Shown here piece by piece: positions 17,634 to 25,961 of a DNA stretch of 64,000 bases. The stretch's first letter is position 1. Every line of letters begins with the position of its first letter. Under the pieces are notes generated by a model that ran no database searches, was not told the origin of the DNA, and worked only from the letters and a program-made list of their open reading frames with translations. Source of the DNA: Bacillus sp. EB106-08-02-XG196 (lineage in GTDB: Bacteria; Bacillota; Bacilli; Bacillales; Cytobacillaceae); contig NZ_JABWSY010000002.1 in assembly GCF_013396335.1 (NCBI RefSeq), positions 186,296 to 250,295 on the forward strand. Direction: 5' to 3'. Position numbers and translations under genes: made by a program.

Positions 17634-18287
17634 TTATTTTGCTTCTAATGAACGGATATACGTTACAATATCCGTAATTTCTTCTTTCTCAAGCTGTCTT
17701 ACTCCGTCCGAGCCCTTTAATGATGCTGCCATTCTGGTATCATCACGGCCATATGCTGTACCAATCCAAATTTGCTTATCCGAAGTAAATTTCAAGAATT
17801 GTGGATTTGATAGAGCTGTTCCCATCTTTAATTTACCGCTGCCTGCCTCGCCATGACAGTTAATGCAATATAAATTATAAAGTTTTTCACCATTAACAAT
17901 ATTACCTGCAAACGTTTTAGGAACCTCAAAATCTATTTCTTCAGACTGCCAATTCCTTATATAAGCAACAACATTATTTAATTCAACCTCTGAAAGTCTT
18001 GGTCCATAGCTAGGCATTCCTGTACCTTCTCTGCCAAATTTAACACTATTGAAAATGTCTTCGTCACTAACTGTATTTAAATACTGTTGATTATTAATGG
18101 CGGTGCCAGCATTTTTACCTTCACCTTTGCCATTTTCACCATGGCATATCAGGCACTGCTTGTTATAAACCTTTTCACCTGCAGCAATTGCTTCTGCATC
18201 CTTGCTGCTAAAAATATCACTATTAACGATACAAATAATAATCCCTATAAAGATAATGATGTAAAGGCCATATAGTATTTTTTTCAT
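17634..18287 (-). CDS. membrane-anchored di-heme cytochrome c
   Basis: A 217-residue protein: an uncleaved N-terminal membrane helix (4-24) followed by two cytochrome c class I domains. Haem motifs are CLICH (about residue 45) and CINCH (about residue 141), with candidate axial methionines in GTGMPSYGPRLSEVE and DTRMAASL. It would act as an electron carrier on the outer face of the membrane. The start lies 10 bp after the end of the read-through PCYCGC gene, so the two are one transcriptional unit. The adjacent ccm operon supplies its maturation system. Confidence 0.93.
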   Translation of the reverse strand: MKKILYGLYIIIFIGIIICIVNSDIFSSKDAEAIAAGEKVYNKQCLICHGENGKGEGKNAGTAINNQQYLNTVSDEDIFNSVKFGREGTGMPSYGPRLSEVELNNVVAYIRNWQSEEIDFEVPKTFAGNIVNGEKLYNLYCINCHGEAGSGKLKMGTALSNPQFLKFTSDKQIWIGTAYGRDDTRMAASLKGSDGVRQLEKEEITDIVTYIRSLEAK

Positions 18288-18297
18288 AGGTTATCCC

Positions 18298-18747
18298 TTA
18301 CTTAGGTTCTGGCGTCGGAGTAGGCTCCCCAAAATCTTGATACTTAGTAGTGATTAAATCATATATTTTCTTAGGGCTTTTACCGTCTAAATGCATTTCT
18401 ACCGCCTCCCGGGCGATATCTATACAGACGTCTCAGGATATACTCATTGAATCCCAGCCGGTAACGGCATTATCTTCTCCAAATGAATCAATATAGCAAT
18501 CCAGATTACTTTCATGCCCGTCTTGTGCATAACAGCCGCAATAACAAGGTACACCTGCTACTACTTCTGGGTAGTTCGATACCATAGCATACGTTTCCTG
18601 AATCAAATCAGATGAGTTTAAAACATAATCTGGTAATGGTAAATGTTTTTTATCTAAAGTCACATTTGTCTCTTTGGAGTTACCGCAGGCTGCTACTAGT
18701 AGACCGATAGCCGCACAGAGAAACAAGAGAGAGAGAATTTTTTTCAT
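18298..18747 (-). CDS. PCYCGC-motif lipoprotein, predicted selenoprotein (in-frame TGA)
   Basis: Start at 18747. Signal peptide with lipobox LLVAACGNS, then VPCYCGCYAQDGHESNLDC (the family signature). An in-frame TGA occurs at 18433-18435 (codon 105), but the frame continues 44 codons to TAA at 18298 with typical family sequence: DVCIDIAREAVEM, then GKSPKKIYDLITTKY and the ending PTPTPEPK. In relatives, as I recall them, this position is the first Cys of a CxxC, so the motif would be Sec-Asp-Val-Cys. A SECIS-like hairpin follows. With read-through the protein is 149 residues, a normal family length; without it 104. The alternative is a nonsense mutation or a sequencing error. Confidence 0.82.
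18392..18426 (-). promoter_or_regulatory. bacterial SECIS-like RNA hairpin
   Basis: On the minus-strand RNA, starting 6 nt after the TGA: lower stem TGTAT/ATGCA, internal loop AGA/GAA, upper stem TATCGCC/GGCGGTA (7 pairs including one T-G), apical loop CGGGA. The loop begins 21 nt after the TGA and has G at its second position. Both features agree with the published bacterial SECIS model, in which SelB binds a hairpin just downstream of UGA. Stem and distance were read by hand; no folding energy was computed. Confidence 0.75.
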
Positions 18748-18890
18748 TGCTGTGTCACCCCTTTTGTTTATATGTTTGTAATTCTACTTAATTTTAACAA
18801 AAACTAATCACTTGAATGGAAACTAATTATTACTATTTAGTGAAGTTTTCACAATAGGAAAAGTAATAAACTTTTCAGCATGAAATAAAC

Positions 18891-18926
18891 AAAAAACTAA
18901 GGCCTTGTATAGCGGCCTTAGTTTTT
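18891..18926 (-). terminator. terminator after efp
   Basis: Hairpin AAAACTAAGGCC...GGCCTTAGTTTT with flanking T run, between efp and the PCYCGC lipoprotein gene. Confidence 0.85.
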
Positions 18927-18939
18927 TGGGACTTATTTT

Positions 18940-19500
18940 TTATGCACGCGAAACATAGGATGCTTCTGTTGTGTTGATAATTAATTTATCACCTTGATTG
19001 ACAAAGAAAGGAACTTGTACTGTAAGTCCTGTTTCAAGAGTTGCAGACTTGGTTCCACCTGAAGATGTATCACCTTTTATGCCTGGCTCTGTTTCAGTAA
19101 CTTCTAGCACAACAGTATTTGGCAGTTCTACACCGAGTGTTTCATAGTTAAACATCATGATGTGGACTTCCATGTTCTCTTTTAAAAACTTTAATTCATA
19201 TTCGATATTGTTTGCTGGCAATTCAACTTGTTCGTACGATTCCATATCCATAAAAATATGCTGATCGCCACTTGCATATAGATACTGCATCTTACGATTA
19301 TCAATTTGGGCCTTTTCTACCTTCTCACCGGCACGGAATGTTTTTTCTTGAATCGCACCATTACGAAGGTTACGAAGCTTAGAACGAACAAATGCGGCAC
19401 CTTTACCAGGTTTTACATGTTGGAAATCAAGTACGCGCCATAGGCCGCCATCCACTTCAATGGTTAGCCCGGTTTTAAAATCATTAACAGAAATACTCAT
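18940..19500 (-). CDS. efp: translation elongation factor P
   Basis: A 186-residue EF-P with KOW, OB and C-terminal domains. The loop [18 protein letters not shown] carries the lysine (about residue 33) that is modified in many bacteria. It binds ribosomes stalled on polyproline stretches. The AGGAGG site lies 7 nt before ATG. It is 20 bp downstream of the yqhT peptidase gene, a conserved pair. Confidence 0.97.
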   Translation of the reverse strand: MSISVNDFKTGLTIEVDGGLWRVLDFQHVKPGKGAAFVRSKLRNLRNGAIQEKTFRAGEKVEKAQIDNRKMQYLYASGDQHIFMDMESYEQVELPANNIEYELKFLKENMEVHIMMFNYETLGVELPNTVVLEVTETEPGIKGDTSSGGTKSATLETGLTVQVPFFVNQGDKLIINTTEASYVSRA

Positions 19501-19520
19501 GTTTTATCCTCCTATGTCTA

Positions 19521-20582
19521 TTACAAAATAATAAGTTCTTTTGTGGAATGTGTAAAAGCTTCGTTATGGTCTTTCGTGATGAAAGTATCATCCTCAATCC
19601 GAACACCGCCAAGGCCTGGTATGTAGATACCTGGTTCAACCGTAACAATCATGCCTGGTTCTAGAACCATATCTGAACGCATTGAAAGCGTTGGACCTTC
19701 ATGGACTTCGAGACCAATACCGTGACCGGTTGAATGGCCGAAGTATTCTCCATAACCCTTTTCTGTTATGTAATCCCTTGTAAGTGCATCTGATTCTTTA
19801 CCTGTCATGCCAGGCTTTATTCCAGCCATTCCTCTAAGCTGCGCTTCTAGGACAATGTCGTATATCTCCTTCAGCTTAGCCTCAGGTTCTCCCACTGATA
19901 TTGTTCTTGTAATATCAGATACATAACCATTATAATAGGCACCAAAGTCTAAGGTTACAAAGTCTCCTGTTTCAATGACTTTGTCACTTGCAACTCCATG
20001 TGGAAGTGCTGAACGATACCCTGACGCAACAATAATATCGAAAGAAGAAGATGCTGCTCCTGCTTTTCTCATAAAGAACTCTAATTCATTGGATACTTCA
20101 AGCTCCGTTTTCCCTGGACGAATAAAATCCAATATATGCTTAAACGCAGCGTCAGCAATATCCGCTGCCACCTTTAATATCTTAATCTCTGAGTCAGTCT
20201 TAATCAAGCGTAACTTTTCAATAACCCCTGAAACAGGGATAAGTTCTGCTTCAACTTCTTTTTCATAAGCTTTATATGTAGCAAATGTTAAATGGTCCTC
20301 TTCAAACCCAAGTTTTTTTATACCGAGTTTTTTGGCTTGCTTTGCAACCTCATCAACAAGCGTGCCGGTCATTTTAACAATTTCATATCCTTCGCATTGG
20401 TTGGATGCTTGTTCAACATAACGGAAGTCCGTAATAAATTGTGCTTTATCAGCACTAATAAGAACTACCCCAGCCGAACCAGTGAAGTTTGTCATATAGC
20501 GACGGTTAAATTGACTTGTAATTAAAAAACCATCAATTCCATATGTAGAAAAACTTGATCTTAATTTATCTATATTTCCCAT
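19521..20582 (-). CDS. yqhT: M24 family Xaa-Pro aminopeptidase YqhT
   Basis: A 353-residue creatinase/aminopeptidase P-type enzyme. The N-terminal creatinase domain is followed by the pita-bread catalytic domain with metal ligands in LDFGAYYNGYVSDITRT, GHSTGHGIGLEVHE and VTVEPGIYIPG. It probably cleaves Xaa-Pro peptides. The start at 20582 (MGNIDKLRSSF) gives exactly the B. subtilis length; upstream in-frame codons lack a binding site. The aroQ (yqhS) gene normally next to it in B. subtilis is absent. Confidence 0.93.
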   Translation of the reverse strand: MGNIDKLRSSFSTYGIDGFLITSQFNRRYMTNFTGSAGVVLISADKAQFITDFRYVEQASNQCEGYEIVKMTGTLVDEVAKQAKKLGIKKLGFEEDHLTFATYKAYEKEVEAELIPVSGVIEKLRLIKTDSEIKILKVAADIADAAFKHILDFIRPGKTELEVSNELEFFMRKAGAASSSFDIIVASGYRSALPHGVASDKVIETGDFVTLDFGAYYNGYVSDITRTISVGEPEAKLKEIYDIVLEAQLRGMAGIKPGMTGKESDALTRDYITEKGYGEYFGHSTGHGIGLEVHEGPTLSMRSDMVLEPGMIVTVEPGIYIPGLGGVRIEDDTFITKDHNEAFTHSTKELIIL

Positions 20583-20684
20583 TTTCTCCCACTCTCCCGT
20601 ATGTAATCCAGCAGCAAATATTGCATAATTCCATAATATCAAAAATATTTTAACACATCTCAGTCCATAAAGACTAATAAAGCG

Positions 20685-21182
20685 TTAAGAGGCTGTCTCA
20701 TTTTCTTCCATATGATTGATTTCATACTCATAGTTAATGGAATAACCAATAAATAATCCATAAACCAAATATAAACAAATTGAGGTAATTACCGTATTAC
20801 GACTTAAGTCTAAAAATGGCTTCATGTCTGAAAAAATGGGATTCAACACCAGGTACACGATTAAGAATAGTACAATACCATACCCTAAGCCCAACCAAAT
20901 ACCGTTGAATTTTTTTAGTGCAATAGAATAAATAAAGGCTGCACCAACCGATAAAATCCCAAGTAAAATAATTGATATGATCGTTCCTAGCCATTCATTT
21001 TTCCAATCCCCTAACGCCCATGGACCTAGTATGATATTAGGTCGAATTTCAGTGAAATTGAAGTAATATGCAAAAAAACCAATCGTCCCCCAAAATAGAC
21101 CTCCAAACAAACCCGTCCAAAATACAACAGTAACAAAAGACATTGGTTTTGGATATTTTGACTTTTCAGGAATTTTAGTCAT
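20685..21182 (-). CDS. yqhR: YqhR family membrane protein
   Basis: A 165-residue protein with four predicted membrane helices and the YqhR-type motif FWGTIGFFAYYFNFTEIRPN. Its position between yqhT and yqhP agrees with B. subtilis. Function unknown. The ATG follows TAAAGGAGG. Confidence 0.85.
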   Translation of the reverse strand: MTKIPEKSKYPKPMSFVTVVFWTGLFGGLFWGTIGFFAYYFNFTEIRPNIILGPWALGDWKNEWLGTIISIILLGILSVGAAFIYSIALKKFNGIWLGLGYGIVLFLIVYLVLNPIFSDMKPFLDLSRNTVITSICLYLVYGLFIGYSINYEYEINHMEENETAS

Positions 21183-21518
21183 ATTAAATACCTCCTTTAA
21201 GGTTGTAAATTTAATTTCTTATCGAAATGAATTCAACCCTATTATGCCCTTCCCTTGTCAATCACTTGCATAGAATAAATTTTTTAATTGGAAATATTAT
21301 GTCATCCTAGAGGTTTTTTCATATATGGAGTAGAATTAAATATAAGTAAATACAATTTTTTATAACCTACAATCTTATTTTTTGAATGCAATACGAAAGA
21401 ACTAGTCGAGTAGTGTTTATATTACAGCTTCATGCTGAATAAAATATTGAAAACATTATTATTTTTGAGTTTAAAAAATTAAGAAAATGATTATGATGCT
21501 GTTAGGGAGGTGGCTTTC
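21183..21518. other. intergenic region between yqhR and yqhP
   Basis: About 335 bp of AT-rich DNA holding the divergent promoters for yqhR and yqhP. No additional ORF, RNA fold or repeat was recognised. Confidence 0.5.
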
Positions 21519-21902
21519 TTGAAAAATCGGATTTCCGTTCCTTTGGTTGGTAGTGTTATTGTTTTAGGAATAATTGGCATTATTGCAGCATTTACAAGTG
21601 ACCCTATTGGTTTCCTTAAGAATATCGTAGTGTTCGCATTGGTTGGTTTAGCCATTTATTTTGTTTTCAGACTAATTCGCAGGTCAAATCCTAGGAATAA
21701 AGAGCAGCAGGCCTTTATCAAAGCAGCTAAGAAGTCGAAAAAACGTTTACTGACTAAAGGCGGCGAACAGCCTGCAAAAGGTACATCTTTTGGATCACTA
21801 ACTTCTTTAAAGAGAAGCAAAATGACTAAAAAGAAATCCCCTGTTCACTTAACAGTTATCGATGGTAAAAAAGGCAAAAAGAAAAATCGAGCGTCCTTAT
21901 AA
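21519..21902 (+). CDS. yqhP: YqhP/SA1362-family membrane protein
   Basis: A 127-residue protein with two N-terminal membrane helices (about 5-27 and 35-55) and a very basic cytoplasmic tail. TTG at 21519 is the start: TAGGGAGG ends 8 nt upstream, whereas the in-frame GTG at 21510 overlaps that site. It is divergent from yqhR and convergent with yqhO. Confidence 0.82.
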   Translation: MKNRISVPLVGSVIVLGIIGIIAAFTSDPIGFLKNIVVFALVGLAIYFVFRLIRRSNPRNKEQQAFIKAAKKSKKRLLTKGGEQPAKGTSFGSLTSLKRSKMTKKKSPVHLTVIDGKKGKKKNRASL

Positions 21903-21918
21903 GCGCTCGATTTTTTTT
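21882..21918. terminator. terminator between yqhP and yqhO
   Basis: Hairpin AATCGAGCG / CGCTCGATT overlapping the yqhP stop codon, followed by a run of eight T. Confidence 0.85.
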
Positions 21919-21928
21919 ATATCCTTTC

Positions 21929-22813
21929 TTAGTAACACCAAGATTTAAAGAACTTTATAGCAGCCTCTCTGCCTATCTTAAACAATTCCTGTTTCTTTTC
22001 ATCTGTTATATGGAACTCGATAGACATTCCCCCCTCCGAGGGAATAAAAATAATGTTTTTTGCATGTTTTTTTGATATATAACGTGAATCATGTGCATCT
22101 TTCATCGTTTCAAACAGAGCAGCAAACAATTGAATAGCATTTTTAATCTTATGTTTTTCATGTTCGTATTCATCTGCACTTAATTTAATTCCGATTACCG
22201 GCCTCACCTTTTGGATATTTTCACGGTCGAAAAGCCACATTGGAAAGTTGCTTAATACCCCGCCATCAACGATCACATTTACTCCATCCATCGATTTCAA
22301 TTTCACCGGTTCGAAAAAATATGGAATACTGCAGCTCATTCTTACTGCTTTTGCAATTGAAAATGACTCAGGAGGAATCCCATATTTAGCCAAATCATCT
22401 GGAAGAACCATCAACCTGCCATTAGAAAGGTCTGATGCAATGATTCTTAAATTTTGTGGCGGTAAATCTGAAAAAGTTTTTACTCCCCTAGCTGCTAATT
22501 TTTCTTCAATCCATTTTTCTAATTCATTCCCTTTATACAAGCCTAACCTCCAATAAACAAAAAGCCATTTAGCAAGTGGAAACGGAATAATCATTTTTCG
22601 GGCATCGAGAAATTTTGTTAAATCCAATTCATCAAGAAGTTGTTCTATCTCACTACTTCCATAGCCTGCTGCAATTAATGCGGCCACAATCGACCCAGCG
22701 CTGGTCCCTGCAACTCTTTCGAATTGAAAACCTCTTTTCTCAATTTCTTGAATAGCCCCAATAAGGGCAAATCCTTTTATTCCTCCTCCAGAAAAAACAC
22801 CGTCTATTTTCAT
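21929..22813 (-). CDS. yqhO: patatin-like phospholipase YqhO
   Basis: A 294-residue patatin-family lipid acyl hydrolase. The oxyanion glycine-rich FSGGGIKGFALIG, the nucleophile elbow GTSAG (Ser near residue 40) and the DGG motif (IVDGGVLSNFP) form the Ser-Asp dyad. The ATG at 22813 has AGGAG at 8 nt; the GTG at 22822 overlaps that site. Confidence 0.9.
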   Translation of the reverse strand: MKIDGVFSGGGIKGFALIGAIQEIEKRGFQFERVAGTSAGSIVAALIAAGYGSSEIEQLLDELDLTKFLDARKMIIPFPLAKWLFVYWRLGLYKGNELEKWIEEKLAARGVKTFSDLPPQNLRIIASDLSNGRLMVLPDDLAKYGIPPESFSIAKAVRMSCSIPYFFEPVKLKSMDGVNVIVDGGVLSNFPMWLFDRENIQKVRPVIGIKLSADEYEHEKHKIKNAIQLFAALFETMKDAHDSRYISKKHAKNIIFIPSEGGMSIEFHITDEKKQELFKIGREAAIKFFKSWCY

Positions 22814-22902
22814 GGCAGCCACTCCTAAAGGTAACTCATTGTTACATCTTTAAGCTGGAGGTTCATGAAATAGTACGGTGTACAAGTAAAAAAATAATTT
22901 AT

Positions 22903-23928
22903 TCATGTAAAATATTCAACAACTGCATTTGGAAAATATTCATTAATATATTGGCGAATGGTGGTTTCCAATTCATTGGCCTCTTCTGTTGGATAGACGT
23001 ATTTTCCAATTCCATAGCGGCCCCATTTATATTTACGCTTTTCTTCATCCATTTCTAGTTTGGTTTTCGGGTACCTCTTTGCAATTACATTCTTTGCCGG
23101 TTTTGTAAAGCGATGTTGAATGAGTTCAAACGTTAAATCTGGTATTTCTATGCCTGAAAGCTCGTCACTTAACCTCTCAAACAATTCACGATAGCCTTCC
23201 TTCCAATCTTCATGCAAATATATGGGGGCGATAATAAACCCTAATGGGTAATTTGCCTTTGCTACCTTCCTTGCTGCTGACAACCGATCTTCAAAGGAAG
23301 ATGTACCTGGTTCAAAATTCTTTATCACATACCGCGAATTCACACTAAAACGAAACCTTGTTTTTCCATTATGATTGGCATCTAGAAGATGGTCTACATG
23401 ATGAAATTTCGTTACAAAGCGGAGCAGCCCAAATTCTGATTGTCCAATGAATTCAATCGTCTTCTTTAATGAATGTGTTAAATGATCTATTCCAACAATG
23501 TCCGAGGTACAAGCGGCTTCAAATCGGGTTATCTCAGGCTTACGCTCATCCATGTATTTTTGAGCTTGTTCAAAGATATCCTCTAGATTTACATAGGTTC
23601 TAATATATGGTTTGCTGCCAAGAGTTGTTTGTAAATAGCAATAATGGCAATGCCCCATGCAGCCAGTGGCTAAAGGTATAGCAAATTCTGCTGAAGGCTT
23701 AGAAGTATCAAATTTCAATGTCTTTCTGATTCCGACCACAAGGGTTGATTTTGCATTTCGGTATTTTTGATTTTCATTATCACCCGGCAAATCACGAATT
23801 TGATTATGAGAGGTCGTCTCACGAATTTCAAGATTCAATTTTTCAAATTTCTCTTTTAATTCTCTTCCAAGAGGGTATTCTAGGGCCCTTGGTTCAAAAT
23901 AAACTAATTGCGGCATAAAAGGTTCCAA
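22903..23928 (-). CDS. splB: spore photoproduct lyase
   Basis: A 341-residue radical-SAM enzyme that reverses the spore photoproduct (5-thyminyl-5,6-dihydrothymine) during germination. The [4Fe-4S] motif GCMGHCHYCYLQTTLG (CxxxCxxC) is near residue 90, and a downstream conserved Cys (EAACTSDIVGIDHL) is the probable hydrogen donor. A TTG start at 23928 is used because the N-terminus aligns with known SplB. No splA regulator gene lies upstream, unlike B. subtilis. Confidence 0.95.
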   Translation of the reverse strand: MEPFMPQLVYFEPRALEYPLGRELKEKFEKLNLEIRETTSHNQIRDLPGDNENQKYRNAKSTLVVGIRKTLKFDTSKPSAEFAIPLATGCMGHCHYCYLQTTLGSKPYIRTYVNLEDIFEQAQKYMDERKPEITRFEAACTSDIVGIDHLTHSLKKTIEFIGQSEFGLLRFVTKFHHVDHLLDANHNGKTRFRFSVNSRYVIKNFEPGTSSFEDRLSAARKVAKANYPLGFIIAPIYLHEDWKEGYRELFERLSDELSGIEIPDLTFELIQHRFTKPAKNVIAKRYPKTKLEMDEEKRKYKWGRYGIGKYVYPTEEANELETTIRQYINEYFPNAVVEYFT

Positions 23929-24124
23929 ATTCCATCCTCTTTTCCAACTATTTTTTTATAGTATGGTCTTTTAATAATTTTTAACATGGTTCAAAATTTG
24001 GATATATTTTGTCTACAAATTGTTCACTATACTACTCTCTTTCTTCATATCATCAACATAAAAATTCTCTATACTTTACCTATCTTTTAGTTGGTTTCAT
24101 TAATTAGTAAAGGCAGGGAAATTT

Positions 24125-25876
24125 ATGAGTGTAATAAAAGAACGTATAAAGGTATATGAAATGACCTGTACATCCTGCGAGAAGCGGGTTGAGAGGACCG
24201 TAAGAAAATTAGATGGGGTCCTCGATGTAAAAGCTAGTTTTAGCGGTCAATTTGCGGAAATTGAATATGATGATCATTTCTGTGATTTAAAAAAAATTAA
24301 AAACGCTATTGAGAGTGTAGGTTATAGCACTGAAAGTCCTAAAGACTTTAAGTTTATTGGCATCATGATTGCAGTAGCAGCCGTTGTGTTACTAGGAATC
24401 AACTCTGGGAATTACGATATGGAATCACAACTAAATAATGCTTCCTATGCTGTATTATTTGTAGTTGGAGTGATTACTTCAATCCATTGTGTAGGTATGT
24501 GCGGTGGAATCATGCTTTCGCAAAGTATTGGAAAAGAAAGCAAGAATAAATTTGAAGCAATAAAGCCAGCACTTTTATATAACGCCGGAAGAGTGGTCGC
24601 ATATACGGTACTTGGCGGGGTCATTGGTGCTATTGGTTCAGTTTTCGCTCTGTCCCTAACCGCTAAAGCCGGTTTGCAGTTATTTGCTGGTGTTTTCATG
24701 ATTATGATGGGCTTTAATATGGCTGGTTTTAAGGCCTTTAGAAAATTCCAAATTAAATTGCCAAATGTTGCTTGTAGAGCAATGAGTAAACCAAGAGCAC
24801 CATTTTATGTCGGGCTTCTAAACGGATTAATGCCCTGTGGACCCTTACAAACCATGCAAATTTTTGCTTTAGGAACAGGCAGTGCTGTTGCAGGTGCCTT
24901 ATCGATGTTTATGTTCTCTATTGGAACAGTCCCGCTCATGCTGACATTTGGAGTATTATCAGGGTTGTTGAGCAAAGGGTATACAAAAAAAATACTAAAG
25001 TTTAGCGGTATGTTAATAATTATGCTCGGCCTTATTATGAGTAACAGAGGGCTTGCCTTGGCAGGCATGAATATCAGCCCAATGGCTATTATGTCCAGTG
25101 TGGGAGCCTTCGGCGATGCAAACGCCTCCTCATCCTCGACCGATGAGATTAAAGCAACAATTAAAGATGGAGTTCAGGTCTTGAATATGACTGCTAATGT
25201 TTATGGCTATACTCCAAAAACTCTTTATGTGCAAAAGGGAATGCCGCTTAAATGGGTTATAAATGGTGAAGAAATTACTAGCTGTAATAATACGATTGTA
25301 GTGCCTGGTATGGATATTCAACAGAAGCTGCAAAGTGGAAATAATCTAATTGAATTCACACCAGGGAGTGAAGAGCTTAATTTCAGCTGCTGGATGGGAA
25401 TGAAGCGTGGAGTAATTAAAGTTGTAGATGATTTAGAAGCTATTACAGCTTCCGGCAGCGACGGGGAGGGGCTTGATTCTGCTGTTAAGGCACTCCCAGC
25501 GGAACCTGCTCAGCCTAGTATCTACGGTGACGATTTTAGTAAGGTAGCAACAGAACGATTAGTTAAAAAAGCTGAAGTGGCTGGTAATGAGCAGACAATT
25601 TCAATAAAAGGAACTGGATATGAATTTGAGCCGCTTATTATGGTGGTTAATAAAGGGATCAATACAAAAGTGACTTTAGATCTCTCATCCTTTGATAATG
25701 CAGAAGGGTACTTTATGATTCTGAATTCATCAACAATGCAAATTATTACCGATTTTACCGGTACAAAAGGGGTCAATAATATTGAATTTACTATTAGTAA
25801 TAGTGGTTCCTATGGTATCTACCTAAATGAAAAAGAAATACTTGGAATGATAGAAGTGGTGATGATATCAATATAG
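24125..25876 (+). CDS. HMA-TauE/SafE-cupredoxin fusion, copper-handling membrane protein
   Basis: A 583-residue multidomain protein. Residues 5-70 form a heavy-metal-associated domain with MTCTSCEKRVE. Residues 75-310 contain about seven membrane helices of the TauE/SafE (UreH/DsbD-like) type with a Cys pair region HCVGMCGGIML and an NGLMPCGPLQT motif. Two outside cupredoxin-like domains follow (about 350-435 and 490-583), the first with a conserved Cys and SCWMGMKRG. The likely role is copper transfer or export through the membrane. It converges on copA. Confidence 0.83.
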   Translation: MSVIKERIKVYEMTCTSCEKRVERTVRKLDGVLDVKASFSGQFAEIEYDDHFCDLKKIKNAIESVGYSTESPKDFKFIGIMIAVAAVVLLGINSGNYDMESQLNNASYAVLFVVGVITSIHCVGMCGGIMLSQSIGKESKNKFEAIKPALLYNAGRVVAYTVLGGVIGAIGSVFALSLTAKAGLQLFAGVFMIMMGFNMAGFKAFRKFQIKLPNVACRAMSKPRAPFYVGLLNGLMPCGPLQTMQIFALGTGSAVAGALSMFMFSIGTVPLMLTFGVLSGLLSKGYTKKILKFSGMLIIMLGLIMSNRGLALAGMNISPMAIMSSVGAFGDANASSSSTDEIKATIKDGVQVLNMTANVYGYTPKTLYVQKGMPLKWVINGEEITSCNNTIVVPGMDIQQKLQSGNNLIEFTPGSEELNFSCWMGMKRGVIKVVDDLEAITASGSDGEGLDSAVKALPAEPAQPSIYGDDFSKVATERLVKKAEVAGNEQTISIKGTGYEFEPLIMVVNKGINTKVTLDLSSFDNAEGYFMILNSSTMQIITDFTGTKGVNNIEFTISNSGSYGIYLNEKEILGMIEVVMISI

Positions 25877-25923
25877 TCGACCTAGAGGAAATTAGAGCTA
25901 AATACCTACAATAGTTACCCAAT

Positions 25924-25960
25924 AAAAAATGGCAGCGATTCATATTCGCTGCCATTTTTT
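25924..25960. terminator. bidirectional terminator between the fusion gene and copA
   Basis: Hairpin AAAAAATGGCAGCG...CGCTGCCATTTTTT, symmetric A/T flanks, located between convergent genes. Confidence 0.9.
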
Positions 25961-25961
25961 A

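Noticed and set aside
18433..18747. Reading the PCYCGC gene as a 104-residue protein ending at TGA
   Set aside because: The downstream frame keeps family sequence and a SECIS-like hairpin follows, so the short form is less likely than Sec insertion; a nonsense mutation cannot be excluded from sequence alone.
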